64,000 bases of DNA. Origin: Armatimonadota bacterium. GTDB taxonomy: Bacteria > Armatimonadota > Fimbriimonadia > Fimbriimonadales > Fimbriimonadaceae. This document shows positions 34,759 through 43,507 of the stretch, piece after piece. Where the stretch lies: NCBI GenBank assembly GCA_016125185.1, contig WGMG01000006.1:62001-126000 (forward strand), read 5' to 3'. Under the pieces are notes generated by a model that saw only the letters and a program-made list of their open reading frames with translations, ran no database searches and was not told where the DNA came from. Each line of letters opens with the position of its first letter. Positions within the stretch are counted from its first letter, which is position 1. The position numbers and the translations under genes are program-made.

Positions 34759-36363
34759 TCATCCTTTTCCCCCTCGGATGGCATCAGACATCTTTTGCAG
34801 TTCGGGAATGTTCATGATCGGCTTCGCGGCGGCGCTTGGATTGGGTGGACGATTGTGAGTTGCCCCCGGACGAGCGTAGAAGAAAGTCACGGCCGAATAG
34901 CCGAGAAGATTCCACTTCTCTCGCATATCCACGCCGAAGCTGGACTCCATGTCGAAGCGGAGACGCGAGTTGAAAGGAATGGCATCGAGGCTCCGCTCAC
35001 GGGTGAGCACGTTGTATCCGAGGGTGTGCCCATCCAACCCCCCGACCTTCACATTGTTGAGGAATGGATGCCAGAAATGATCGTCCAGGGTTGGCAGCAC
35101 GCCGCCGGCCCAGCCGTAATAGTCTTCGGTTCCAGTTCCAAAGAGGGTGGGAAAGCCTTTATCGTAGGCGTCATCCACATACACCTTTTCGTCCCCTTCA
35201 CCCCACCACGAATCCTTGCGAATATTCAGCACCGTGAAGGCATCGCCAACGTAAACGCCCTTGCCGTGGATATCGACGAAGTTCCAATCCTGAAAAGGAG
35301 TCCCAGGGACGATGTCGTCGGGCCGCCATCGAGCGCAAAAGTGCATGCTCGAATCGTTCCATGTCCACTTCTTGGTCTTCCATTCGACGCCGACACTCTG
35401 AGGTTCTTTTCCGAAGTTGTAGATCCGCAGGGTTGCCGACTTGTGATAGGGCATCACCCAGTCGGCCTCCATGATCGTGCCCATGCCGACTCCACGGTTC
35501 ATGGTTCCAAGTGGGTTGAACGCATCCGCTGAACAGAAAAAGTCGCCGAGAGGGCACCATACCGTTTCCTCTCCATCGAACGAGATGGATAGCACGAGTG
35601 GCCGCTGGCCCCTTGCGTCGAATGGGTTCCGAAAATCGAGCGAGTGAATGTCAAAGCCCAAATGACTGATCGCATTGGAGCCCGCTGGAAGGTCAATCTG
35701 CTTGAATTGCCCTGCTGCGATGGGGTTGCCTCCGTCAATACTTCTGACCGAAGAGATCGAATAGATGTGCTTATCCGCAAATTTGAGGCGGTCGTAAGAC
35801 TTTGGCGGGACAAATGACTCGACCTTGGTTCCCGGCGGATACGCTCGGTAGCTGACGATGTTGTAGAACGGCTTGTCCGTCATCGTCACCTTCACACTTT
35901 TGGCGAAAGGGATCGGAAGATAGCAATCGCCTGCGCGGGCGGTGGGTTGGGCGAAGGGACGGGGAATACTTCCTTTGCCCTGGACCAACTTGATGAATGA
36001 CTCATCGATGACCGGCTTCGTGTTGCCATCCAGGTAGATGCGCACGTTCGGTCCCACGTGGTTGTTGAAGTCGTAGTAGAAGAACGGGGTCCACATCTTG
36101 GTGATGCACCCCGGACCCTGGCGCTCCATCACGACATATTCGTCGCCCTCCTTGCGGATGTAGCCAGTTCCGTCGCTGTCAGCAAACCAGCCCGGTTCGC
36201 CCCTTTTCACCGAAGCGCGGTTGTAGCTTGACGCCTGCAGGCTCTCGTACGGCGGGTTGGGAAAGCGGGCCAGACGGTCGCGATCGACCATCTCGGCGAG
36301 CAGACTCTGAAGCGTGATCGTCGGAGCCCCGAGGGCGGTGAAGGCGAACAGAAGTCCTATCAC
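34759..36363 (-). CDS. DUF2961 / GH172-like secreted protein
   Basis: 534 residues with a signal peptide. GPGCITKMWTPFFYY, VRIYLDG, YLPIPFAKSVKVTM and WGEGDEKVYVD…FPTLFGTGTEDYYG are the recurring blocks of DUF2961. Some members are difructose-anhydride-forming fructofuranosidases (GH172), using acids in the jelly-roll. Substrate here unknown. GTG start with AATAAT exactly 6 nt upstream, inside the end of the preceding small gene. Confidence 0.83.
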   Translation of the reverse strand: MIGLLFAFTALGAPTITLQSLLAEMVDRDRLARFPNPPYESLQASSYNRASVKRGEPGWFADSDGTGYIRKEGDEYVVMERQGPGCITKMWTPFFYYDFNNHVGPNVRIYLDGNTKPVIDESFIKLVQGKGSIPRPFAQPTARAGDCYLPIPFAKSVKVTMTDKPFYNIVSYRAYPPGTKVESFVPPKSYDRLKFADKHIYSISSVRSIDGGNPIAAGQFKQIDLPAGSNAISHLGFDIHSLDFRNPFDARGQRPLVLSISFDGEETVWCPLGDFFCSADAFNPLGTMNRGVGMGTIMEADWVMPYHKSATLRIYNFGKEPQSVGVEWKTKKWTWNDSSMHFCARWRPDDIVPGTPFQDWNFVDIHGKGVYVGDAFTVLNIRKDSWWGEGDEKVYVDDAYDKGFPTLFGTGTEDYYGWAGGVLPTLDDHFWHPFLNNVKVGGLDGHTLGYNVLTRERSLDAIPFNSRLRFDMESSFGVDMREKWNLLGYSAVTFFYARPGATHNRPPNPSAAAKPIMNIPELQKMSDAIRGGKG

Positions 36364-36370
36364 GACTCCA

Positions 36371-36580
36371 TTATTTCACGTTCCCGTTATCTCCTTCCGA
36401 TCCGTTGAGCATCTGGCAGAGAGACTGAGCTTCGGACATGCTCAGACCATCGATCCAGGTCGAGAATTGATCGTCCTGGTCGATGATCCGGTAGCCGCAA
36501 AACACGCTGTAGGCAACGTAGAACCGCATCTGTTTGAGAGTACGGGCGGCAGGAGGTCGGTGGCGGGCGCGTGATGACAT
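36371..36580 (-). CDS. Small hypothetical protein
   Basis: 69 residues, basic N-terminus then RFYVAYSVFCGYRIIDQDDQFSTWIDGLSMSEAQSLCQML. Soluble; no family recognised. Divergent from the LexA-like repressor with a 79-bp shared region containing palindromes, so likely controlled by it. Its 3' end carries the next gene's promoter. Confidence 0.6.
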   Translation of the reverse strand: MSSRARHRPPAARTLKQMRFYVAYSVFCGYRIIDQDDQFSTWIDGLSMSEAQSLCQMLNGSEGDNGNVK

Positions 36581-36596
36581 ATCAGATTTCTGATTA

Positions 36597-36610
36597 TAAC
36601 ATTTTTGTTA
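36597..36610. promoter_or_regulatory. Palindromic operator candidate TAACA-N4-TGTTA
   Basis: Perfect 14-bp palindrome TAACATTTTTGTTA in the divergent region between the small gene and the LexA-like repressor gene, upstream of the latter's -35. GTTAC recurs at 36607 and 36618. Probably the repressor's own binding site. Confidence 0.5.
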
Positions 36611-36623
36611 CAAATGTGTTACC

Positions 36624-36651
36624 TTGAAAACAAAATTGTGTATCCTATGAT
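36624..36651 (+). promoter_or_regulatory. Promoter of the LexA-like gene
   Basis: TTGAAA (36624-36629), 16-bp spacer, TATGAT (36646-36651), then 8 nt to the ATG. TTGTAGGA intervenes; the mRNA would have almost no leader. Confidence 0.65.
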
Positions 36652-36659
36652 TTGTAGGA

Positions 36660-37310
36660 ATGAATTCGCGACCAACTGCCGGTGAACTGAAAGCGATCCG
36701 CAAGCGCCTGCATCTCACGCAGGAGGAGCTGGCGGTGCGGCTGGGCATTTCGCGAAATCGTTGGTCGCGGTACGAGTACGGCCATAGTCGTATTCCGCTC
36801 GATTTGGCCGAAAAGCTAGCGGCTCTTCATAGTGAAGAGCAGACCACGCCTAGCGATATGACCCATGCGTCCCTTCTCTTCGGATTTATGTCCCAAGTGC
36901 CGGTGGTCGGGCGAGCCTCGGCTGGGGTGGGTGAGACCAACGTCGATTCTGACCTCGAACCAGTATGGGTTCCACAATCGCTCGCTCGCCTAGGTGGAAT
37001 CGGATTTCGCATCGACGGTGACTCGATGATGCCCGCCCTTCAACCGGGCGATGTGGCTGTCTTTCGGGCCAGTAGTACGCCCAGGCGTGGCTTTACCTTT
37101 CTTGTCCGCAATCCAAGCCACGAATTTCGGTGCAAGAACCTCGAATGGCGTAACAACGAATGGACGTTGGTATCCCTCAACCAGTCGTATCCCGACGAGG
37201 GGCTTGGCGCGTCCCAGGTCCTCGGTATCCTCGTGGGGTGGTATCGGTCGGTTGGCACCTACGAGAAGCTCGAAGCCGACCCGCACGGATTAAGACTTGA
37301 ACCTTTTTAG
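36660..37310 (+). CDS. LexA-like self-cleaving repressor (XRE-S24)
   Basis: 216 residues. Residues ~8-55 are a Cro/CI-type HTH (LTQEELAVRLGISRNRWSRYEYG). The C-terminal S24 domain has the Ala-Gly cleavage site in VVGRASAGVG, nucleophile Ser in GDSMMPAL, and a Lys in RCKNLEW. This fits a phage-CI/LexA type repressor inactivated by self-cleavage after DNA damage. No phage genes surround it. Palindromes flank the gene at 36597 and 37333. Confidence 0.85.
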   Translation: MNSRPTAGELKAIRKRLHLTQEELAVRLGISRNRWSRYEYGHSRIPLDLAEKLAALHSEEQTTPSDMTHASLLFGFMSQVPVVGRASAGVGETNVDSDLEPVWVPQSLARLGGIGFRIDGDSMMPALQPGDVAVFRASSTPRRGFTFLVRNPSHEFRCKNLEWRNNEWTLVSLNQSYPDEGLGASQVLGILVGWYRSVGTYEKLEADPHGLRLEPF

Positions 37311-37332
37311 GGCCAAACGCCACCAAAAGGCC

Positions 37333-37355
37333 CATTACATTCGTACACTGTAATG
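37333..37355. promoter_or_regulatory. Palindromic operator candidate CATTACA-N9-TGTAATG
   Basis: A 23-bp site with perfect 7-bp arms ending 3 bp before the ATG of the next gene, overlapping its probable promoter. The arms share TTACA/TAACA character with the site at 36597. Confidence 0.55.
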
Positions 37356-37357
37356 TT

Positions 37358-37699
37358 ATGGCTTTCGGATTTCCTGCGCGATACGAGTCCACATTCTCCA
37401 ACGTTCCGCCAGGAACAGACATCCGGCGAGCCGTCGGAAGCGCCCTTGCCAAGATGGGCTGGAAGCCGACGAGCGAAGGCAACGGCTACCGTGCCTCGAC
37501 CACCTTTAGCATGGCCTCCTGGGGTGAGAGAATCACGGTTCAGTTCCTTCCAGGCGACCGATCGTTCAAGATCCGTAGCCAGTGCTCGTTCTTTTTGGCT
37601 GTGCTTGATTGGGGCAAGAACCAGAAGAACGTCGAGAAATTCTTGGACGAGCTTCCCCGGCATTACATCTCCCTCCCGGCTACGGCTTCGTTGGCGTAA
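37358..37699 (+). CDS. Hypothetical protein downstream of the LexA-like gene
   Basis: 113 residues, soluble alpha/beta (SALAKMGWKPTSEGNGYRAS, ERITVQFLPGDRSFKIRSQC, KNVEKFLDELPRHY). No family recognised. The palindrome covering its start suggests control by the neighbouring repressor. Confidence 0.65.
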   Translation: MAFGFPARYESTFSNVPPGTDIRRAVGSALAKMGWKPTSEGNGYRASTTFSMASWGERITVQFLPGDRSFKIRSQCSFFLAVLDWGKNQKNVEKFLDELPRHYISLPATASLA

Positions 37700-37781
37700 C
37701 GGAACCAAATCTTTCCACATCGCCGTTACCTAGTTGACGGTTCTCCGTCCTATAGATGAGCTTCCCAAGCTCGGGTTGGTT

Positions 37782-39476
37782 ATGACTTCGCTTCTCGTAC
37801 TCTTGTCTGGCCTGCAAGGGCAAACCGCTTCGATTACGAATTCGACCCTTCTCGCGTCGCCGCTTTTGGCTGCCGTTTCCTACCTCGAAACCGGTGAACT
37901 CAGCGCTAAGGTCGTGATCGTCGATGAACTGAAGCAGGTTCCCGTCGCCTTTACCGACTTCTCGGTCATCGGTCCTGATCCAGGAACGATCCGCGCCGTC
38001 CGGACGGACGGCAATGGTGAGATCGATGTGAAACTCGAACCCGGCCTCTACGCTTTCGAATCCAGGGATCCGATCGACTTCAAGGGACAGAAATACACGT
38101 GGTCTACGTCGTTCGAAATCTCGGCCAATGAGCGAACCAAACTGACCCTCACTCACACCGATGCAATCATCGAAAAGCCGAAGGTCGAACCCAAACCGAA
38201 GGTCGATAAGTCGACCGCCGAGACGAAACTCTACCAGCGCTACCGCAGTTCGGTGGTGACGGTCGAATGCGACAGCGGAAGCGGATCGGGATTCGTTATC
38301 GACGCCGACCGAGGGTTGATCATGACGACCTACCACGTGGCCGGTGGCAGTAGCTTTCTTAGTGTCCGCTTCTCTCGCCAAAACCATTACGAAGCCCGCT
38401 TCGTGGCCGCCGACCCGAGTGCCGACGTCGCGATTATTCGCGTGAACCCGGAGGTTCTCAACTATATTCCCGCCGTTCCGTTAGTCCAGGGCCGACATGT
38501 CGGCATCGAAGGCCAGCGCATCGTGGCGATGGGGAGTCCGGTGTTCCAACAAACTACCATCACGCAGGGCATCATCTCGAAGGTCGAGGACGACGCGTTG
38601 CTTTCGGATGTGAAGCTAAGCCGAGGTAACTCAGGTGGGCCGATCCTCAATTTGGAAGGTGAAGCCATTGGCGTGGCGACCTACGGCGATGCGGCGAAGC
38701 CGGGCGATGCGGGCGTGTCGGGAATCGTCTCTATCCGCAAAGCCGACCATCTGCTGAGCACGATTCAGAACCTTACGTCCGCGACACTTCCGCCAGCCGA
38801 CAAGCTACCGGATAACTCTCCGGTGACCATCCCAGCCGACATGTTGGAGCGGATATCGCAGTCGATCAAGGGCGGAGAGCCTTTCCTCAAGTCGCCGAAG
38901 AACTTTAGGACCTACATCAAGACTCCGTTCGACGCCAACCTGAACGCGGTGCGATACAAGAATTTCCTCAAACAAAAGATTGCGCGACGATATGGCGGTA
39001 AGGTTCCTGCCGACCAGGACTTAGAGATGGGGCCGTTGTACTTTTGGAACAAGTACGTTGGCAATCAGTTCGAGCCGGTCGTGTCGATCGAGGTGATTCC
39101 GTGGCCGCAGGAAACGAGCGCGAGCTTTCTGACGCGGGTGGCGGCGTTCGCCCTCGGTACCCACTCGAAGACGCAAAAGGAGATGCGGGATGACTTCACC
39201 AAGATGGTTCTGTATCGCAACGGCGTCGAAGTCACACCCATTCTGCGCAAGCGCATCCGCGATACGGAGATTTACGATACGCAGGACATGGTCATGCGCG
39301 ACACGGCTCTTTCCGGCTTTTACACATACCAGCCGCAGGTGTTTACACCCGGCTCAAAGCTGGAACTGCACGTTTGGAAGAACGCGGACAAGAAGCCGAC
39401 GGTCATCCGAATTCCCAGTAGCTACCAGGACCGAATCTGGAATCAATTCCGGGATTGGTCGAGATTGGGTGGCTAG
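37782..39476 (+). CDS. Secreted trypsin-like (S1C/HtrA-type) serine protease
   Basis: 564 residues from ATG 37782, which begins the signal peptide (MTSLLVLLSGLQGQTAS); TTG 37734 adds 16 residues. A beta-rich N-terminal region (~20-160), then the protease: His in TTYHVAGG, Asp in SADVAIIRV, Ser in RGNSGGPIL. No PDZ domain seen; the C-terminal ~200 residues are unique. Probably periplasmic quality control or processing. Confidence 0.85.
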   Translation: MTSLLVLLSGLQGQTASITNSTLLASPLLAAVSYLETGELSAKVVIVDELKQVPVAFTDFSVIGPDPGTIRAVRTDGNGEIDVKLEPGLYAFESRDPIDFKGQKYTWSTSFEISANERTKLTLTHTDAIIEKPKVEPKPKVDKSTAETKLYQRYRSSVVTVECDSGSGSGFVIDADRGLIMTTYHVAGGSSFLSVRFSRQNHYEARFVAADPSADVAIIRVNPEVLNYIPAVPLVQGRHVGIEGQRIVAMGSPVFQQTTITQGIISKVEDDALLSDVKLSRGNSGGPILNLEGEAIGVATYGDAAKPGDAGVSGIVSIRKADHLLSTIQNLTSATLPPADKLPDNSPVTIPADMLERISQSIKGGEPFLKSPKNFRTYIKTPFDANLNAVRYKNFLKQKIARRYGGKVPADQDLEMGPLYFWNKYVGNQFEPVVSIEVIPWPQETSASFLTRVAAFALGTHSKTQKEMRDDFTKMVLYRNGVEVTPILRKRIRDTEIYDTQDMVMRDTALSGFYTYQPQVFTPGSKLELHVWKNADKKPTVIRIPSSYQDRIWNQFRDWSRLGG

Positions 39477-39509
39477 TCGCCCACCTTCGGCTATAGTAGA
39501 AAAGTACCG

Positions 39510-40481
39510 ATGATGACGTCGCCGAGCCTGAATTCCCTGGCCGAAGCAAAGCAACTCCCCGCCTGGAGTTCTTGGAAAGATGGCACTCCCGCCGGATACT
39601 TTGGCTTGGAAGACGCCGACAGCGCGGCCACCTTCTTTCGCGAAAACGGCTTTGTGGTGATCGAGGGTGGATTTTCGCCCTCCGAAATCGAAGCTTTGCG
39701 CGAAGAGGCGACGAGCATCTGCCGCGGGGATCGCGGCGAAGTTCGCGGCATGCCTCCGCTGACTGGCGACGAAACCGACGAAGAAATTCTGCGCCAAGTC
39801 CTTTGTATCCACTTTCCACACAAGATCAGTGACCTCATGTTTGAGACGCTGAAGGCGAAGGCATTTGTAGAGGTATTAACAAGAATTATTGGTCCAAACG
39901 TCAAGTGCATGCAATCGATGCTCTTCATCAAGGCCGCAGGGAAACCCGGACAAGCGTGGCACCAAGATGAGGTGTACATTCCCACTCGCGACCGAACCTT
40001 GACCGGCGGTTGGATTGCGATGGACGATGCGACCGTGGAGAATGGGTGCCTGTGGGTGATCCCCGGCTCGCACCAGACGGGCACGATGTACTTCCAGGAG
40101 TGGCATGGGGACGACCGCTTCGACTGCTCGCACGAGGCGCAGGGCTTTCCCTATACCAATGACGACGCGGTCCCGGTCGAAGTGAAGGCGGGCTCGGTCG
40201 TGTTCTTCAACGGCTACCTCCTCCATCGATCCTTGCCGAATTACGCGTCGACCGGGTTCCGCCGGAGCCTGGTGAACCACTACATGAGTGCCGAATCACT
40301 GTTGCCGTGGCACTGGGGCGGCGAGATGGATGGGCCTGTTTCCCAACTCGATAGCCGCGACATTGTGATGATCGCAGGCGAGGACCCGTACCGCTTCCGA
40401 GGCTATAAGAACATCCACGGCGTGCACATCCGACCCGATGGTCAGGGCGGGTGCGGGAGCTATCAGTACAACAAGAAATAG
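39510..40481 (+). CDS. Phytanoyl-CoA dioxygenase family protein
   Basis: 323 residues, Fe(II)/2-oxoglutarate oxygenase fold. HQDEVY supplies the His-x-Asp ligands; the distal His is in YLLHRSLPN, with Arg in TGFRRSLVNHYM for 2-oxoglutarate. ENGCLWVIPGSH is the typical strand. Substrate unknown. TATAGT lies 12 nt before the ATG. It precedes the TetR operon by 55 bp. Confidence 0.9.
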   Translation: MMTSPSLNSLAEAKQLPAWSSWKDGTPAGYFGLEDADSAATFFRENGFVVIEGGFSPSEIEALREEATSICRGDRGEVRGMPPLTGDETDEEILRQVLCIHFPHKISDLMFETLKAKAFVEVLTRIIGPNVKCMQSMLFIKAAGKPGQAWHQDEVYIPTRDRTLTGGWIAMDDATVENGCLWVIPGSHQTGTMYFQEWHGDDRFDCSHEAQGFPYTNDDAVPVEVKAGSVVFFNGYLLHRSLPNYASTGFRRSLVNHYMSAESLLPWHWGGEMDGPVSQLDSRDIVMIAGEDPYRFRGYKNIHGVHIRPDGQGGCGSYQYNKK

Positions 40482-40514
40482 CCGATTGGCCTAGTCTTCC
40501 GATCCTGATTGTGA

Positions 40515-40556
40515 TATAGTTTGAACAAGTGTTCAAATGATTGAACAATCGGTCAA
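40515..40556 (+). promoter_or_regulatory. TetR-operon promoter with two tandem palindromes
   Basis: TATAGT (40515-40520) is followed at once by the perfect palindrome TTGAACAAGTGTTCAA (40521-40536), ending at the ATG. An imperfect second copy, TTGAACAATCGGTCAA, lies at 40541-40556 inside the first codons. The repeat spacing is 20 bp, about two helical turns. Binding here would block initiation, indicating autoregulation. Confidence 0.75.
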
Positions 40557-41133
40557 TAAGTCGGCCCGTCGAACCAATGACCCGGTTGCGACGAGGGCGA
40601 AGATACTGGAGACGAGCATTCGGCTCTTTAACGAGTATGGGTACCACTCGGTGTCGTTTGCGCAGATCGCGAAAGCGACGGGATTCCCCAAGAGCTTGGT
40701 GGCGTACCACTTCGGCACGAAGGAGGAGCTTTGGGGGGCGGTGACGGCGCACATGATGAAGCCTGCGGCTGAGGCAATGGATCTCTTTCTCGCCGGAAAG
40801 CTGACGGTCGGCGAACTGCTGACCATGCGTTTGCAGATGCTGGCGGCTTCTCCTCAGCGCGCAAGATTCGTCGCCTGGACCAGTCTTTCCAACATCGATA
40901 TTCCACTGCCTCTTCGCGAACGCCGGGACCTCATGCGCAAGCGCATCGTAGACATCGACGCCGAAACGGTCCGGCGATGCCTGATGGCGCTCGCCCTGAT
41001 GGATGGCTGGTTCCTCAATCGTTCCAGCTACGCCCTCTTGATTGGGGAAGAGGCTGTCGACTCGGTCACGACCGAAAGGTTAAAGATTGAGATCGAAAAA
41101 TTGATCGGATTGCCATTGGAGTCTGAAGCATGA
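40537..41133 (+). CDS. TetR/AcrR family regulator (CecR-like)
   Basis: 198 residues. HTH at ~18-65: ILETSIRLFNEYGYHSVSFAQIAKATGFPKSLVAYHFGTKEELW. The C-terminal domain is a ligand pocket of unknown specificity. It is first in a four-gene operon (4-10 bp overlaps) with an HlyD-type adaptor, ABC ATPase and permease. That order matches Escherichia coli cecR-ybhGFSR, with a single permease here. The promoter palindromes support autoregulation. Confidence 0.9.
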   Translation: MIEQSVNKSARRTNDPVATRAKILETSIRLFNEYGYHSVSFAQIAKATGFPKSLVAYHFGTKEELWGAVTAHMMKPAAEAMDLFLAGKLTVGELLTMRLQMLAASPQRARFVAWTSLSNIDIPLPLRERRDLMRKRIVDIDAETVRRCLMALALMDGWFLNRSSYALLIGEEAVDSVTTERLKIEIEKLIGLPLESEA

Positions 41134-42572
41134 AGAAATTTGCTCCGCTTATCATCATCGCCGTCGTGACCATCGGCGGGTACTTCATCGACCAAAGCCG
41201 TCGAGCGCGCGACAGTCAGGTTTCTGGCTTTTTTGAAACCCAGCCAATTAGGGTGGCTTCGCGAGTCGGCGGACGAGTGGCGAAGATTCTGGTGAAGGAA
41301 GGGGATGAGGCGAAGACGGGCCAAACCTTGATCGAGTTAGAAGCCGACCCTAACGTGGCCAGTAAAGACGCCCTGGCCGCCAACGCTCAGCAACTGGAGG
41401 AGCAGTACCAGAAGATCGCGGCGGGGAGCCGACCAGAAGAGATCGAGCGACAGGCGGCGGCGGTGGACCAGGCGAGAGCGGCGCTGGAGAAGCTTAAGAA
41501 CGGCGCGCTGCCTGAGGAAAAGCAGCAGGCGAGAGACCGAGCGGCGCAAGCCAAGAGCCAATACGACAAGGCTCTGCATGGCAGTCGTCCCGAAGAGGTT
41601 CGGCAGGCGCGGGCCGTCATGAATCAGGCTCTGGCCAAGTACCAGCAGGCCCAGCGTGGACTGACACAAGAGGAACGAGCCCAGCTTCAGGCGAGACTCG
41701 ACGCGGCCAGAACGGCGGAGAGCCTTGCGAAGAAGGAACTCGATCGGTACACGAAACTCCAATCGGAGGGGGCAGCTTCGGTGCAGGTTTTGCAGGCCAA
41801 GCAAGCGGCACACGATCAGGCGGTTAGCCAGCGTCGGGATGCGGAAGAGGCGGTGCGGCGTGCCAATCTAGGCACTCCGAAAGAGGAGCTTGAGCAAGCG
41901 CATCAGGCCTATCTGCAAGCCAAGGCGCAGTTCGACATGGTGCAAGCCGGGCCGAGGGCCGAGGACATCGCGGCAGCCAAGAAGGAATATGACGCGGCGC
42001 AGTCGCAACTGGACCTGGTCCTCCGAGGAGCAAGAGTCGAGGACATCGCGGCGGCCAAGGCAAGACTGGATGCCGAGTCGGCGACGCTGGCTCTGCTGAA
42101 GGCGGGTAACCGGAAGGAAGACATCGCGGCGGCAAAGGCGGCTTGGCAAGCGGCTCAAGCTCAGTTGGTCAGTAGCGAGGCGGTTGTGGGCGAGCGGAAG
42201 ATCATCGCACCGAAAGGCGGATTGATCGAGCGAATCGACATTGCCGACGGCGATTTGGTCGCGGCGGGAGCTCCGGTCGTTGAGATGAGTGACCCCGACG
42301 ACATCTGGATCCGCGTGTACCTGCCCGAAGCTCAATTGGCCAAAGTCAAAGTTGGCGACGATGCAACGCTCTTGATCGATGGCATCGCCGATCCGCTTGA
42401 AGCGACAGTGGACGCCATCTCGCACCAAGGCGAGTTCACACCCGCCAATCTTCAGACTCCAAACGAGCGTGGCAAGCAGGTCTTTGGTATTCGTCTTCGG
42501 CTGAAGAAAGCCGATCCACGAGTGCGAGCCGGCATGTACGCCACCGCGAAAAGGATCGGGCAATGGCCATAG
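41130..42572 (+). CDS. HlyD/YbhG-type efflux adaptor with expanded coiled-coil hairpin
   Basis: 480 residues. N-terminal membrane anchor (~6-20), biotinyl-lipoyl half (GRVAKILVKEGDEAKTGQTL), long hairpin (~85-350), second lipoyl half and beta-barrel (IWIRVYLPEAQLAKVKVGD). The hairpin is built of 26-residue repeats beginning Gly-x-x-x-Glu-Glu/Asp: Gly at 99, 125, 151, 177 going up and 248, 274, 300, 326 coming back. The tip carries LQSEGAASVQVLQ, the usual outer-membrane-channel contact. ATG overlaps the TetR stop. Confidence 0.92.
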   Translation: MKKFAPLIIIAVVTIGGYFIDQSRRARDSQVSGFFETQPIRVASRVGGRVAKILVKEGDEAKTGQTLIELEADPNVASKDALAANAQQLEEQYQKIAAGSRPEEIERQAAAVDQARAALEKLKNGALPEEKQQARDRAAQAKSQYDKALHGSRPEEVRQARAVMNQALAKYQQAQRGLTQEERAQLQARLDAARTAESLAKKELDRYTKLQSEGAASVQVLQAKQAAHDQAVSQRRDAEEAVRRANLGTPKEELEQAHQAYLQAKAQFDMVQAGPRAEDIAAAKKEYDAAQSQLDLVLRGARVEDIAAAKARLDAESATLALLKAGNRKEDIAAAKAAWQAAQAQLVSSEAVVGERKIIAPKGGLIERIDIADGDLVAAGAPVVEMSDPDDIWIRVYLPEAQLAKVKVGDDATLLIDGIADPLEATVDAISHQGEFTPANLQTPNERGKQVFGIRLRLKKADPRVRAGMYATAKRIGQWP

Positions 42573-43507
42573 AAACGGTCGTCAAGACCGATAAACTCAC
42601 CCGAAAGTTTGGTGACTTTACCGCCGTCGACGAGGTCAGTATCGAGGTCACGAAGGGAAGCATTTTTGGCTTCCTCGGCCCGAACGGAAGCGGCAAAACC
42701 ACCCTCATCCGTATGCTGTGCGGGGTTTTGGAACCGACCTCTGGCGATGCAACCGTCAATGGCTTCGACGTGCTGACCCAACCCGAGGAAGTCAAGCGCT
42801 CGATCGGCTACATGAGCCAGTCGTTCAGCCTCTACCGCGACCTTGACGTGGAAGAAAACCTCGAATTCTTCGGCGGAATTTATGGCCTCGACCGTAAGCG
42901 GTTGGCCAAAAGAAAGCAGGAGGTCATCGACTTGACCGGGCTGGGGCCATACAAAGACCGTCCAAGCGGACAGCTTTCGGGCGGCTGGAAGCAACGCCTC
43001 GCCCTTGCGGCGGCATTAATCCATGAGCCTCAGCTTGTCTTCCTCGACGAACCGACGGCGGGCATCGACCCGGTCGCACGGCGGTCTCTGTGGGACCTGC
43101 TCTTCGTTCTCGCCAGCCAAGGGATCACCTTCTTTGTAACCACCCACTACATGGATGAAGCGGAGCGATGCGGGCAGATCGGCTACATCTACCTTAGCCG
43201 CCTGATGGTGATGGGGAGCCCCGAGGAACTGAAAGTCCTGCCTGCGGTAACTCCAAAAGGAACGCGAAGAATCTCGATCTCAGTGGACCATGCTCCGCAG
43301 GCGATGGTGGCTTTGCGATCGATGCCGGGAATTCTGGATTCGACGTTGGTGGAAGCAGAAATCCATGTCGTCCTGAAAGAGGATGTGCCGGATTCGGCCG
43401 TGAAGAAGTGCATCGAAGCCGCCGGGTTCGCTGTCAAGCAGATTCGGCCCGTCGAGCCCTCACTTGAAGACGTTTTCGTCACCTTAACAAGGAGCCTTTC
43501 CTCGTGA
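42563..43507 (+). CDS. ABC transporter ATP-binding protein
   Basis: 314 residues. Walker A GPNGSGKTT (39-47), signature LSGGW (138-142), Walker B LVFLDEP (158-164), His switch in TTHYMDEAE. One nucleotide-binding domain, whereas YbhF has two. C-terminal ~90 residues are the regulatory tail typical of DrrA/CcmA-like ATPases. Overlaps the adaptor by 10 bp and the permease by 4 bp. Confidence 0.94.
   Translation: MAIETVVKTDKLTRKFGDFTAVDEVSIEVTKGSIFGFLGPNGSGKTTLIRMLCGVLEPTSGDATVNGFDVLTQPEEVKRSIGYMSQSFSLYRDLDVEENLEFFGGIYGLDRKRLAKRKQEVIDLTGLGPYKDRPSGQLSGGWKQRLALAAALIHEPQLVFLDEPTAGIDPVARRSLWDLLFVLASQGITFFVTTHYMDEAERCGQIGYIYLSRLMVMGSPEELKVLPAVTPKGTRRISISVDHAPQAMVALRSMPGILDSTLVEAEIHVVLKEDVPDSAVKKCIEAAGFAVKQIRPVEPSLEDVFVTLTRSLSS

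Noticed and set aside
37696-37729. GTAACGG / CCGTTAC as a terminator
   Set aside because: A 7-bp stem with a 20-nt loop and no T-run is too weak.
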